Shown here: positions 51,631 through 61,599 of the stretch, in pieces
Layout of the letters: each line of letters starts with the position of its first letter
Position numbering within the stretch: position 1 is the stretch's first letter
DNA from: Liolophura sinensis
Taxonomy: Eukaryota; Mollusca; Polyplacophora; Chitonida; Chitonidae
Assembly: GCF_032854445.1 (NCBI RefSeq)
Contig: NC_088299.1
Coordinates: 18,719,608-18,783,607 of the forward strand
Length of the DNA: 64,000 nt
Reading direction: 5' to 3'
The notes under the pieces: model-generated
Databases searched by the model: none
Told to the model about the DNA's origin: nothing
Seen by the model: only the letters and a program-made list of their open reading frames with translations
Made by a program: the position numbers and the translations under genes

Positions 51631-52720
51631 CATCATATGATGTAGGCTTACGTAATGTACAAACATGAAGTGTAATGTTTGTTTTCATTTCTGCGAATAC
51701 CACTCTGGCCTAAGAAGCTTGTTTAAAGTAAACACCGATATCTAGCTTCCCCAAGATAGTTTACGTTAATCGTTATATTGGTTTTTAGGTTGAGTTCGAT
51801 TGAGTCATATTTCTTTCCGAGATCCATGCAGTCGTGTCAGAGATCACAAGGTGTTTTATCACCCGATGATTCACTGATTATAATCTGTTTGGTTTAACCT
51901 GTCGCCTATCACCAGCTGTCTGTAATATCACTCGTATTCACTATCAAAATTTCCTTTTGTCACTGCCAAGTAGCATCACAAATTCTACACCTCCATATGT
52001 TGCATCTTCCACATTATTGCAAAGAAAATGCAGTTGGAATATTTTTTTCTAATTCATAGTGTGGAATTCCATGATAGCTTGTTCTCGAGACCAATACTCC
52101 ATTACCTCAGACGAAATCATAATTATTTACAAACAAGTGGCATGCTGGATAATGAGCAGAGAGTATGTTGTGACGGGGAGCAACATCAGCTATGGGTATA
52201 CCTATACTGTCACCCATTTTAAACCCTGTTTCTGAAGCTGCAACGTTTGACATGGCCTTTTACTTTAATATACATAACCTTAATAAACAAAATTTATTTC
52301 ACCACTTTTTGCTTTATTATCTCACGGCAGTATCTTTTCAACATTCGATGCTAAGTAATTTTCGAAAAAAACTGTGTGAGTCGTTTTCGTCTCTGTGTAT
52401 TGGGTGCTACAGTAAAACAGATTACTGGTCAGTGACCATGAAGCTCTGGTTTTACAAAAAGCATAACGTTAGCTCTACGGATAAACCCAGAATTAAGTTA
52501 AAATTAGATAAATCCAAGGTATATACACTATATCAGTGTTTTCCAGAATGCGTTAAACATCAGTGTAGTTCCAAATTCCTTGACTTTCATTACAGTTGTT
52601 GGAGTTTCTCACATATCTCCTCTGCTCTCCATGACAAATGTTTAATGCGCTGTTCGAAGTGTGATTATTACCTATCAAAAATGTTAGAATGTATCATTTC
52701 TCTTTGTGCCTGTGGCATTT
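51631..52720. other. Intergenic, one unrecognised frame
   Basis: The plus strand is open from 52192 to 52722 (176 codons, 12 or so Cys, no signal peptide or known motif, AT-rich). I do not recognise it and consider it most likely chance. Nothing else seen. Confidence 0.3.
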
Positions 52721-52724
52721 GATA

Positions 52725-53050
52725 CATATCCAGTACTAATACTTTATCACGCATTATAATACATATCCGGTACCGACACTTTATCACGCATTATCTAACA
52801 TATCCAGTAGTAATACTTTATCACGCATTACGGTACATATCCAGTACTAACACTTTATCACGCATTATCTAACATATCCAGAACTAACACTTTATCTTGC
52901 ATTACGATACATATCCGGTACCAACACTTTATCACGTATTATCTAACATATCCATAACTAACACTTTATCTCGCATTATGATACATATCCTGTACTGACA
53001 CTTTATCACGCATTATGACACATATTCAGTACTAACACTTTATCACGCAC
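52725..53050. repeat. About 37-bp minisatellite, 8-9 copies
   Basis: The unit contains ACATATCCAGTACTAACACT then TTATCACGCATTATCTA. Confidence 0.88.
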
Positions 53051-53659
53051 CAAACGCATTCATCTTTAAATGCAATACTATCCGCAAGAATGCAAATCTC
53101 ATCTTCATATATATCAAAAGTGATTTTCAGTAGTGGCCGGGCAATCTGAAGAAATTTGACGTTTCAATGTTTCATTAAACATTCGACACCTAACATTTCG
53201 TACCACTTTTGTGTGCCTGATACGTCTACCTGATTTACTTCAGTGTGTCGTGAATGCATGCGTACAATTGATAACAATCCAGCTGTAAAGTCCGATCCGT
53301 TCATAATAACCGTATAGTGCTACTTTTGGCACCTGTTACAAAATTCGATTTCAACATAAAACTTGCTAACTTACTCAGTTGTTCAGTTGTTGTTGACAAT
53401 GCCAATCTCAAGAGCTGGTCTCACCGACTGGAATGGCATGACCTTTCAAGATCTGCACGAGTGATATACACCAAAGACGTATTTAATTGCCAGATTAGAA
53501 GAAAAGACAACACCAGACGTGTACATGTGTACACGTGTAGATGTGTACATGCGTACATGCGTCGATAATGTATTTATAAAGTATGAGTTTTTGTCTTTGT
53601 GGTGTTGCAAATAGCAGTTATTTCACACTTCGACGCGAGTTATCTTTATAGTATGGCAT

Positions 53660-54045
53660 CATGCTTACCTCAACCCAAACCCTGGTTGGCCATTTAACCC
53701 TAGGCCCATAGGCCTGTGTGTTATACATGGCATCTTGTTTCCGCTTACCTCAACCCAAACTCTGGTTGGCCATTTAACCCTAGGCCCATAGGCCTGTGTG
53801 TTATACATGGCATCTTGTTTCCGCTTACCTCAACCCAAACTCTGGTTGGCCATTTAACCCTAAGCCCATAGGCCTGTGTGTCATACATGGCATCTTGTTT
53901 CCGCTTACCTCAACCCAAACTCTGGTTGGCCATTTAACCCTAAGCCCATAGGCCTGTGTGTCATACATGGCATCTTGTTTCCGCTTACCTCAACCCAAAC
54001 CCTTTTTGGCCATAGGCCTATGTGTCATACATGGCATCATGTTTC
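53660..54045. repeat. 80-bp minisatellite, about 5 copies
   Basis: The unit contains CCGCTTACCTCAACCCAAAC, CATTTAACCCTAGGCCCATA and ATACATGGCATCTTGTTT. The last copy is shortened. Confidence 0.9.
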
Positions 54046-54199
54046 CGGTTTGCTTTAACTTGGTACATAACATGACCACGTAAGAATTTCTGTTAAAAGA
54101 CTGATTCATTGAGTTACCAATTACATCAGCAAAAATGCTGTCTTCTCTTTTAATAAATGTGCAGGTTATAGTAATGTGTCTTAGTGGTTCAGCAATATT

Positions 54200-54302
54200 G
54201 TCTACAACAAACTGTCTACAACAAAATTGTCTTCAACAAAATTGTCTTCAACAAAATTGTCTTCAACAATATTGTCAACAACAAAATTGTGTATAACAAA
54301 TT
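54200..54302. repeat. Short array of about 14 bp
   Basis: CAACAAAATTGTCTT-type units, 7 or so copies. Confidence 0.8.
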
Positions 54303-55400
54303 GTGCCTTTCATTAATGGCCAGTGCTTCACATATACGTCACATAAGACCTCATACGTTCCTTTATGTATTGCATGCTATAACGTCAATCAAATCATCAT
54401 ACACTGAGCATACAAAGATACTCCTTGGTCGAGCTGAATAGTTCTGGAAAAAATTTGCAAGATGGAGGACAAGTGGAAATCTATAGGCGTCAAAACAGAT
54501 ATAACTGTCAACCACAATGAACGTTCCAGGTCAATGTATTGCAACACCAAGTTTCAATACAACGTTCAGCACCCAGGAGTTAAGAAAGTATATGGAGTAA
54601 GAAATTAGGACGGATTCACTGAAAGGCAAAAAGTCAGCTGTTTTCAGTAGCGCCAAAAGGGACCCACGAATGTTCAAGGAATTCATTTAATTAGTATCCA
54701 AATCGTGTACAATTCGCTTTTACATGTTACGGTAACGTTGATCAAAATATGAAACCCTATTAATGTTTGAGAATTTGATATTGTTTTACCGGTTCCCCCC
54801 CCCCCCTGTTCTGTGATGTGGAAACTTCGCTCACTACTGATTGCAACTGTTCATGTATATCGCACGTGGCGAAATGATGAAGCAGAGCCCGAGAGATTCT
54901 GGACACTCCGTCCCTATTTATACCGATGAGGAAAATAATATGAAAGCTCTTAGCACCGGACTGAATATGATTCACTGGAATATAATATTTACCGAATTAT
55001 TACTAAATTTATATATTCCATTGTTCTTTAAGACGATGGTTAAGAATTTTCATCTGATCAGATATATCTTTGTTGTCTTTAAAACACCAGAAAAAAAAAA
55101 TGAAAACGGCAGAATAATTAAAGAACAACTGACCTTACTTTGCGTTGGCTGCCTAGTTAGTGCCTGTTCTTGAAATAGGGTAGTTCACAGAGAAGAATGG
55201 GCGATCACCCTGCACAGCTTTACTCATGTCAACACTAATTTCGTTGAACATGATATTGACAACTAATGTACTTAATTAATGTACATATCGCTCCATTCTC
55301 CTATCAAATCGATGTTCCTCACCAGATCGATACCCGTCAACGCACATCTGCCTCCCTCGCCCCATATGCCACCACCTGGAATCGATTATGTATACTATAC
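54303..55400. other. Intergenic, nothing recognised
   Basis: AT-rich with a short poly-C run near 54800. Frames up to 110 codons without recognisable motifs. Confidence 0.4.
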
Positions 55401-55404
55401 ATTA

Positions 55405-55622
55405 GAAACCAATCAGGATGCCATGCCTGGTACCTCACTGGCGGCATGATCTCGCCCAGACACAAGAAGTCACAGCATATATACACGCAGCTCATGACTC
55501 CTGGCCTTGTCGTTATATGATTGAAAAATTATTAAGTTTCCTTGCTCTAACCTCTCAAGTTTGATCACGTGTCTCCCGATTCCGAGGCGGACGGTCTAAC
55601 CATTAGGCCACCAAAGAGCTGA
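55405..55622. mobile_element. Rearranged second-family SINE, body and head in opposite orientation
   Basis: The body and tail (CTCACTGGCGGCATGATCTC, CGTTATATGATTGAAAAATT) read on the plus strand. The adjacent tRNA-like head reads on the minus strand (GGTGGCCTAATGGTTAGACC, then GTCCGCCTCGGAATC, from 55612 leftward). Confidence 0.6.
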
Positions 55623-56440
55623 CAAATCAATCTAGATATACACAGTAGGTAATCTGGTAAGTTCTGTATAACACCGGTAAGCTATATATCCACATCACAA
55701 ACCCAGTCCGTCAACCGGTGAAACAAAATCCAGTCAAATTTCTAGTTGGGTTTCATATTTTGATGAACGTTAAGATGTGGACCCTACTTGCGCATTGTAC
55801 ACGATTTGGATACTAGTTAAAATATACGCACTTGAATATCCGTGGATCCCTTCCGGCGATACTGAAGACATGTCGTATGGGGGATGGAACGCCTCGCGCC
55901 TTGATCGCGCAAAGATTTTAGATTGTTGTTTAGGAAATGTCCTTGACATGTGTAGTTCATGTAGCGATCACACCCGTGGGCCTATAGCTCTGTGATGTCA
56001 AGCCGAAAATCATACACAATAATACACAGGTTCATGAGAAGTGAAGAAAAAGAAAATCGCTGAATACAACTTTGATAAACCTATCATTCACACTGAACTT
56101 TTTTCTTCAACAAGGATCTTTGTTCGACAAGAAACAAGGCCACAGTTATGTACACTGTAAGTAGAGACGTGATTTTAAAGATTGCCTTTCACCAAGGATC
56201 TGAGTCGTTTCTATGCTATCTGTATACGTTAAGAAGACTCTAACAATACGGCTCATTCTGTAAATTTTAGGAACTTTACTAAAACCAATAAAGACAGGAT
56301 GAGTTGTACCAATCTATACATGGTGTTACTGATGTGAGATTTCGAGAGGAACTGCTCTCATCATCAGATATTATACACACAAGAGTTCTCATAGGCTGAC
56401 CTTCATGTATATGCACAAGTGAATTCTGTTCACAAAACGT

Positions 56441-56674
56441 CACATAAGCACGCGATATGCTGAACACCATATTCTAATCAAGAACAGTAACCAGTCCGCA
56501 GTGGCTGAACATTGTTACAATGAAAACCACAGTGCCAACGTTTTGCCGTATGAAATATTAGACTTTTCTACTAAATGTTATCTCCTGGCTTACAAAGAAT
56601 CATTCCATATAAACCAACCCACTCCCTCTCTTAACGTACAAGGCAGCTCTGTACCCTTAAAACTGTTCAACTAG
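56441..56674 (+). pseudogene. C-terminal fragment of a Penelope-like GIY-YIG endonuclease
   Basis: The frame reads SAVAEHCYNENHSANVLPYE, then ILDFSTKCYLLAYKESFHI and PSLNVQGSSVPLKLFN before TAG. The spacing of AEH, H, ILD, KESFHI and LN matches the end of the GIY-YIG domain of Penelope-like retroelements. The upstream CxC and YIG parts and the reverse transcriptase are missing; a stop codon lies just before 56423. Confidence 0.6.
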
Positions 56675-56744
56675 CCACTGTTCATGTCCACAATTTAGTT
56701 GTAGCTAAACTAGTTTGGCTCCTCTTCAACATTATGTTTGATAC

Positions 56745-57352
56745 TTTTCTGTATTACACACCTACTGCACATTGTCGTATTCTGTATTACACACCTACTG
56801 CACATTGTCGTATTCTGTATTACACATCTATTACATATTGTCGTATTCTGTATTACACAATACTGCACATTGTCGTATTCTGTATTACACACCTATTACA
56901 TATTGTTGTATTCTGTATTACGGACCTATTACATATTGTCGTATTCTGTATTGCACACCTATTACATATTGTCGCATTCAGTAATGCACACCTATTACAT
57001 ATTGTCGTATTCTGTATTATACACCTATTACATATTGTCGTATTCTGTATTACATAACTATTACATATTGTCGTATTCAGTATTACACACCTATTATATA
57101 TTGTCGTATTCTGTATTGCACACCTATTGCATATTGTCGTATTCAGCATTACACACGTATTGTATAGTGTCGTATTCAGTACTACACACCTATTCTGTAT
57201 TACCCACGTATTACATATTGTCGTATTCAATATTACACACGTATTGTATATTGTCGTATTCAATATTACACACGTATTGTATATTGTCGTATTCTGTATT
57301 ACACACGTATTGTATATTGTCGTATTCTATATTACACATCTATTGTATATTG
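56745..57352. repeat. 33-bp minisatellite, about 18 copies
   Basis: The unit is TATTACACACCTATTACATA followed by TTGTCGTATTCTG. It starts about 70 nt after the stop codon of the endonuclease fragment and ends at the right inverted arm, so it probably expanded inside the element. Frames are open because 33 is a multiple of three. Confidence 0.93.
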
Positions 57353-57934
57353 TCCATGTTCCTTATATTTTATTGTACACAGCTCTGAACAGAATTCACT
57401 TGTGCATATATATGAAGGTCTGCCCATGGTAACTCTTCTGTGTGTATAATATCTGATGATGGGAGCAGCTGCTCTCGAAAGCTCATATCAATAACACTAT
57501 GTATAGATTGGTACACCTCGTCCTATGAACTTTAGTACCGATTTGTACGCTATAGCAGGTACAAAGAGGAGATTTATATCTTGAGAGAGGTAATTGGGTC
57601 ATTCTAAAATATACAACAAAACATAGGTAATCTGGAATGTCAAAATCTTACTCGATATGTTACTGTCTTCTCAGTATCGATAAACAAACATAGATAAAGC
57701 AGGTATGTATCGTGTCACAAGGCTTCCAAGAGTTTTCTTCTCATAATCAAACACGAGCTCATGTTGTGTGCTGCTTGTATAATTAAGTAGACCTAAGTAT
57801 GTAAGCGCTATTCGATCTGTAAAAACATCCCGCGAGAAACGCTGGCGGGTGTTTGCGTGTAGGGTTAACAGATTGCGGGATTAGACATTGCTGACTGTTC
57901 CTGTCACTTTACACTAGATGTGCGTGGATCGATC

Positions 57935-58020
57935 GATTGCTTATTATTTAACGCCATACTCAAGAATTTGTCGCTTATGCAATAGCGGTCAGTCTTATGG
58001 GTGGAAAAGCGGAATGTCGG
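57935..58020 (-). mobile_element. SINE fragment, reverse orientation
   Basis: TTAACGCCATACTCAAGAAT, CTTATGCAATAGCGGTCAGT and TTATGGGTGGAAA are decayed first-family tail and body. Confidence 0.55.
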
Positions 58021-58139
58021 GGTGGGGGTGGGGCGAGGGTGAGTGTTAAATCACCAATGTTTGACCGGCTATTGACAACCTTTCTTACATGTGAAGTACA
58101 GATATGGCATGTTGGTGGAAGACACATGGTTTTTAAGAC

Positions 58140-58770
58140 ATGTCAGGTGTAGATTGTTCAGGCACCTCTACGCATGAGCACGGTGTAGGCCGTACTGGCG
58201 GCTCTACTGACAAGCACGGTGTAGACTGCACAGACGGCTCTACGCACGAGCACGGTGTAGACTGTACAGACGGTTCTACGAACAAGCACGGTGTAGACTG
58301 TACATACGGCTCTACGCACGAGCACAGTGTTGACAGTACAGACGACTGTACATACGAGCACGGTGTAGACTGTACAGACGGCTCTACGCACGAGCACGGT
58401 GTCGACTGTACAGACGGCTCTACATACAAGCACGGTGTAGGCTGTACAGACGGCCCTACGCACGAGCACGGTGTAGACTGTACAGATACCTCTACACACG
58501 AGCACGGTGTAGACTGTACAGACGGCTCTACGCACGAGAACGGTGTAGACTGTACAGACGGCTCTAAATACGAGCACGGTGTAGACTGTACCGACGGCTC
58601 TACATACGAGCACGGTGTAGGTTGTACAGACGACTCGACGCACGAGCACGGTGTAGACTGTACAGACAGCTCTACACACGAGCACGGTGTAGACTGTATA
58701 GACCGCTCTACACACGAGCACGGTGTAGGCTGTACAGGCGGCTATACGTACGAGCACGGCGGGCCGCTTG
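58140..58770. repeat. 36-bp minisatellite, about 17 copies
   Basis: The unit is GGTGTAGACTGTACAGACGG followed by CTCTACGCACGAGCAC. Open on both strands: plus-strand repeat of THEHGVDCTDGS, minus-strand repeat with AVCTVYTVLVRR. No start context, signal peptide or splice signals flank it, so a protein is not supported. Confidence 0.9.
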
Positions 58771-58829
58771 TTGTCACCTAGTCACATAAAACATTTAGGA
58801 CGAGAAATCTGTGCATTGACTGTTAATTC

Positions 58830-58895
58830 AAGGTTGGATTTGAACCCAAACGTCATGTATCCTTAAGGACAACCTTTAACCACCAGAGCACGGTC
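58830..58895 (-). mobile_element. tRNA-like sequence, probably a SINE head
   Basis: On the minus strand a box-A-like TGGTGGTTAAAGG and a box-B-like GGTTCAAATCC are about 30 nt apart. No convincing cloverleaf ends were drawn, so I do not call a tRNA gene. Confidence 0.35.
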
Positions 58896-58899
58896 CATT

Positions 58900-60470
58900 G
58901 CGGATGTGCATGGACCCATGGATTACTTGTTTAATACTTTTCCACTATAGTGAAATCGTGTCTAAAAATCATTCGGAATTTTGTATGGACACAACATGCA
59001 TAAGGAAGGAGTACTGTAAAAGACGTAAAAAAGACTGTTAAGTATAGGCCTACTCGTGTCAAGCGAAATACGGCCCAAGCGACGAAACTTTCCGCAATCT
59101 GTCACCCAAATTCGCATAATTCAGGGGCATCGCCAGGGTGATGTCGTCGGGTGCGAACGAAGAGAAAATTAACTGTTTAATCGATATTAGGGATTACACT
59201 TACTCGATATAAAGCAAAAATTCTAGAGCTATAAACTGGCTATAGTGCAATCAGGTTTTCGTATCGCATTTTCGGGCTTCACTTCCCACTCACGGGTTTT
59301 TTCACCTTCGCATGTTCGACTTAAGCTCTTTTTGTGTTTTCGGCCTTGTATTTTTGTAAGGTCGAAACAAAGAAAATTGCGGATGGTCGCATCCGCCTTC
59401 CAAATGCAGTATATGCCTACATGGCCGACATCCAATACAGGCGTATGTACAGTACACTGAATGCTATTATTGAGACTGTGTCTGGTGTAGTAAGGTCACT
59501 CACGTTACCGTATGTAGCGGTCAAATTATTAGTTTGTTAATCTTTAGTATTGTTATGTTTGTAATGTAAGCATTATGCCATGTAACGTGTTGATAGTGGA
59601 CGCTAGAGTGTGCGCCAGGGGAGGTCACTCTGTAGCAACTAGTCAAAGGGCGATGTTCCTCGTAATAGTCTAATATGAAGACTCGTCGTAGAGGGCGCAA
59701 ATCCTGAGATTTCCTGGTCGTGAGTATCTACCGAGGTCTATAAAACGGTAGAATCAATACCAGCCTTGTTTTTGTAACGAAGCTACTCATTCTCTGTATT
59801 GTATAACTGTTATTAATCTTGTAAGAGGCGCTTGCATGTATACATGTGCTCACTGGTTCGCGTGGTATATTACCGTATACTTTCTGTCCAGCGATTTCAT
59901 TGTTTTTGTGACCTTTGGTAATTGCTATGATTACAGTTTAACATTGGTTGATAATGGGAACTATTTTAAGTTGGCTGCACATTGTGTGCGATATTTTATT
60001 TATAAAATAGTACGTTTCTCTTATGGAGTTGGACAACGTGCAGTTTGACGACATTTCTGTCTCCAGAACCGTAGGGCCTACCTATTTAGGCTTATATACA
60101 GCTTCGTTACTGATAACTGTTATTTGACAGTTTAATACTAGAAATAAACTAGTTCCGACTTTTGAGACTGTGTATGCATGCATATGTACTCAACATTTTC
60201 CCGACCAGATATGCAGGTTAACACAGAAGCATGATATCAAATATCCCGTGACCATGCAACACAGAGTTAATCTACTGATTCATACAGTCGGATTTAAACT
60301 CCATAGTATGTAAACATCTAAAGAAGGATACAACAAGGGCAGAATTTAAAGAGTTTTATGGTAGTCTGGGAGCTGGGCGAGGTTTAATTAACATGGAATG
60401 CACAAAAGGCTTGAGGTGAAGATGGTATAGTACTACCCAGACATCACACAGAACAGCCATTCTTACGTTC
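58900..60470. other. Intergenic; TATA-like and poly-A-like signals but no gene
   Basis: TCTATAAAACGG near 59737 and AAATAAA near 60142 lie on the plus strand about 400 nt apart, which could mark a solitary LTR, but I cannot define matching ends or a target duplication. Frames here are short and unrecognised. Confidence 0.3.
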
Positions 60471-60675
60471 CGAAGGTGGTGGGTGTGATAGGGGGCGCCA
60501 CCCAGAAACCCCCAAAGCTGGATTTAATTAACATGAAAGGTAGGCTACAAGCTTCATATCTATGCCAAATGATTATGGACACCACACTTAATCCGAATCT
60601 GCAGGATGAGAATAGAATTTTTGGTAGAAAAATCACTTAAGAACGACGCTAATTATCACTAATTAAGGTTTTAAT

Positions 60676-60836
60676 TAATTAATTTATTTATTCGATTGGT
60701 GTTTTACGCCGTACTCAAGAATATTTCACTTATACGACGGCGGCCAGCATTATGGTGGGAGGAAACCGGGCAGAGCCCGGGGGGAAACCCACGACCATCC
60801 GCAGGTTGCTGCAAGACCATCCCACGTACGGTCATG
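60676..60836 (-). mobile_element. SINE inserted in the left arm of the inverted repeat
   Basis: GGTGTTTTACGCCGTACTCA, CTTATACGACGGCGGCCAGC, AAACCGGGCAGAGCCCGGGG and CGACCATCCGCAGGTTGCTG are the first-family SINE reversed. It is absent from the right arm at the corresponding place (about 63805), so it inserted after the arms formed. Confidence 0.85.
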
Positions 60837-60846
60837 TTTTAATTAA

Positions 60847-61448
60847 CATAAAAGGTACAAGTATGGAACCAAACCAGGAATGTAGAGAGTGGTTGTCTGG
60901 TTGACAATCACTAAAGTAAGAATGACAATTGTGGTGAAAAGGTCACGTAAGAACACGTCAAAGATCACTAATTAAGCCAGGAACTAATTAAAATTGCCAT
61001 ATCTCTTGAACTATATTCTAAACCAAGTTGAAATTGGTCTCTAAATGAAGAGGAAGTAAAGAAGCAGTACTTGGGTATCAAAACTTTTAACAATGTTACT
61101 TCTAACTGGGTCAAATTTGGGAAAAAACACCTAAAAATGTACCTACATAAAAGGTACAAGTATGGAACCAAACCAGGAATGTAGAGAGTGGTTGTCTGGT
61201 TGACAATCACTAAAGTAAGAATGACAATTGTGGTGAAAAGGTCACGTAAGAACACGTCAAAGATCACTAATTAAGCCAGGAACTAATTAAAATTGCCATA
61301 TCTCTTGAACTATATTCTAAACCAAGTTGAAATTGGTCTCTAAATGAAGAGGAAGTAAAGAAGCAGTACTTGGTTATCAAAACTTTTAACAATTAATGTT
61401 ACTTCTAACTGGGTCAAATTTGGGAAAAAACACCTAAAAATGTACCTA
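60847..61448. repeat. Tandem duplication of about 300 bp
   Basis: 60847-61143 and 61144-61448 are nearly identical (both start CATAAAAGGTACAAGTATGG and end ACACCTAAAAATGTACCTAC). The right arm has one copy, so this is a recent left-arm change. Confidence 0.9.
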
Positions 61449-61586
61449 CTTGACACCCAGGCTAATTACCATTTTAAATAACATGAAAGGTACAAGTACG
61501 AAACCACTGTGGATTTGTAGATGGTGGTCATCTGAAAATAAATCATCAACTTAACGGAAATTGTGGTGGAAAGGTCACTTAAAAAT

Positions 61587-61599
61587 AGGTCAAAGGTCA
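61587..61599 (+). promoter_or_regulatory. DR1 nuclear-receptor-type site
   Basis: AGGTCAAAGGTCA, two perfect AGGTCA half-sites with 1-nt spacing. The inverted partner TGACCTTTGACCT is at 63357-63369. Consensus of RXR/HNF4-type sites; function unknown. Confidence 0.35.

Larger units (their letters stand above)
56282..57530. mobile_element. Penelope-like element remnant bounded by inverted terminal segments
   Basis: Segments 56282-56440 and 57372-57530 are inverted copies (shared CCAATCTATACATGGTGTTA, ATCAGATATTATACACA and CACAAGTGAATTCTGTTC, allowing mismatches). Between them lie a GIY-YIG-type coding remnant and a 33-bp array. Each arm carries CTGATGA followed about 17 nt later by GAAA, the core of a hammerhead ribozyme (57453-57480 on plus, 56340-56367 on minus). 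Penelope-like elements are known to carry such ribozymes. Confidence 0.55.

Noticed and set aside
58140-58781. Gene for a THEHGVDCTDGS repeat protein
   Set aside because: Both strands are equally open, the frame has no leader and no splice sites, and it ends where the array ends.
59580-60190. Solitary LTR with TATA box and poly-A signal
   Set aside because: No matching TG/CA ends with a target duplication, and no second copy in the window; left only as a note.
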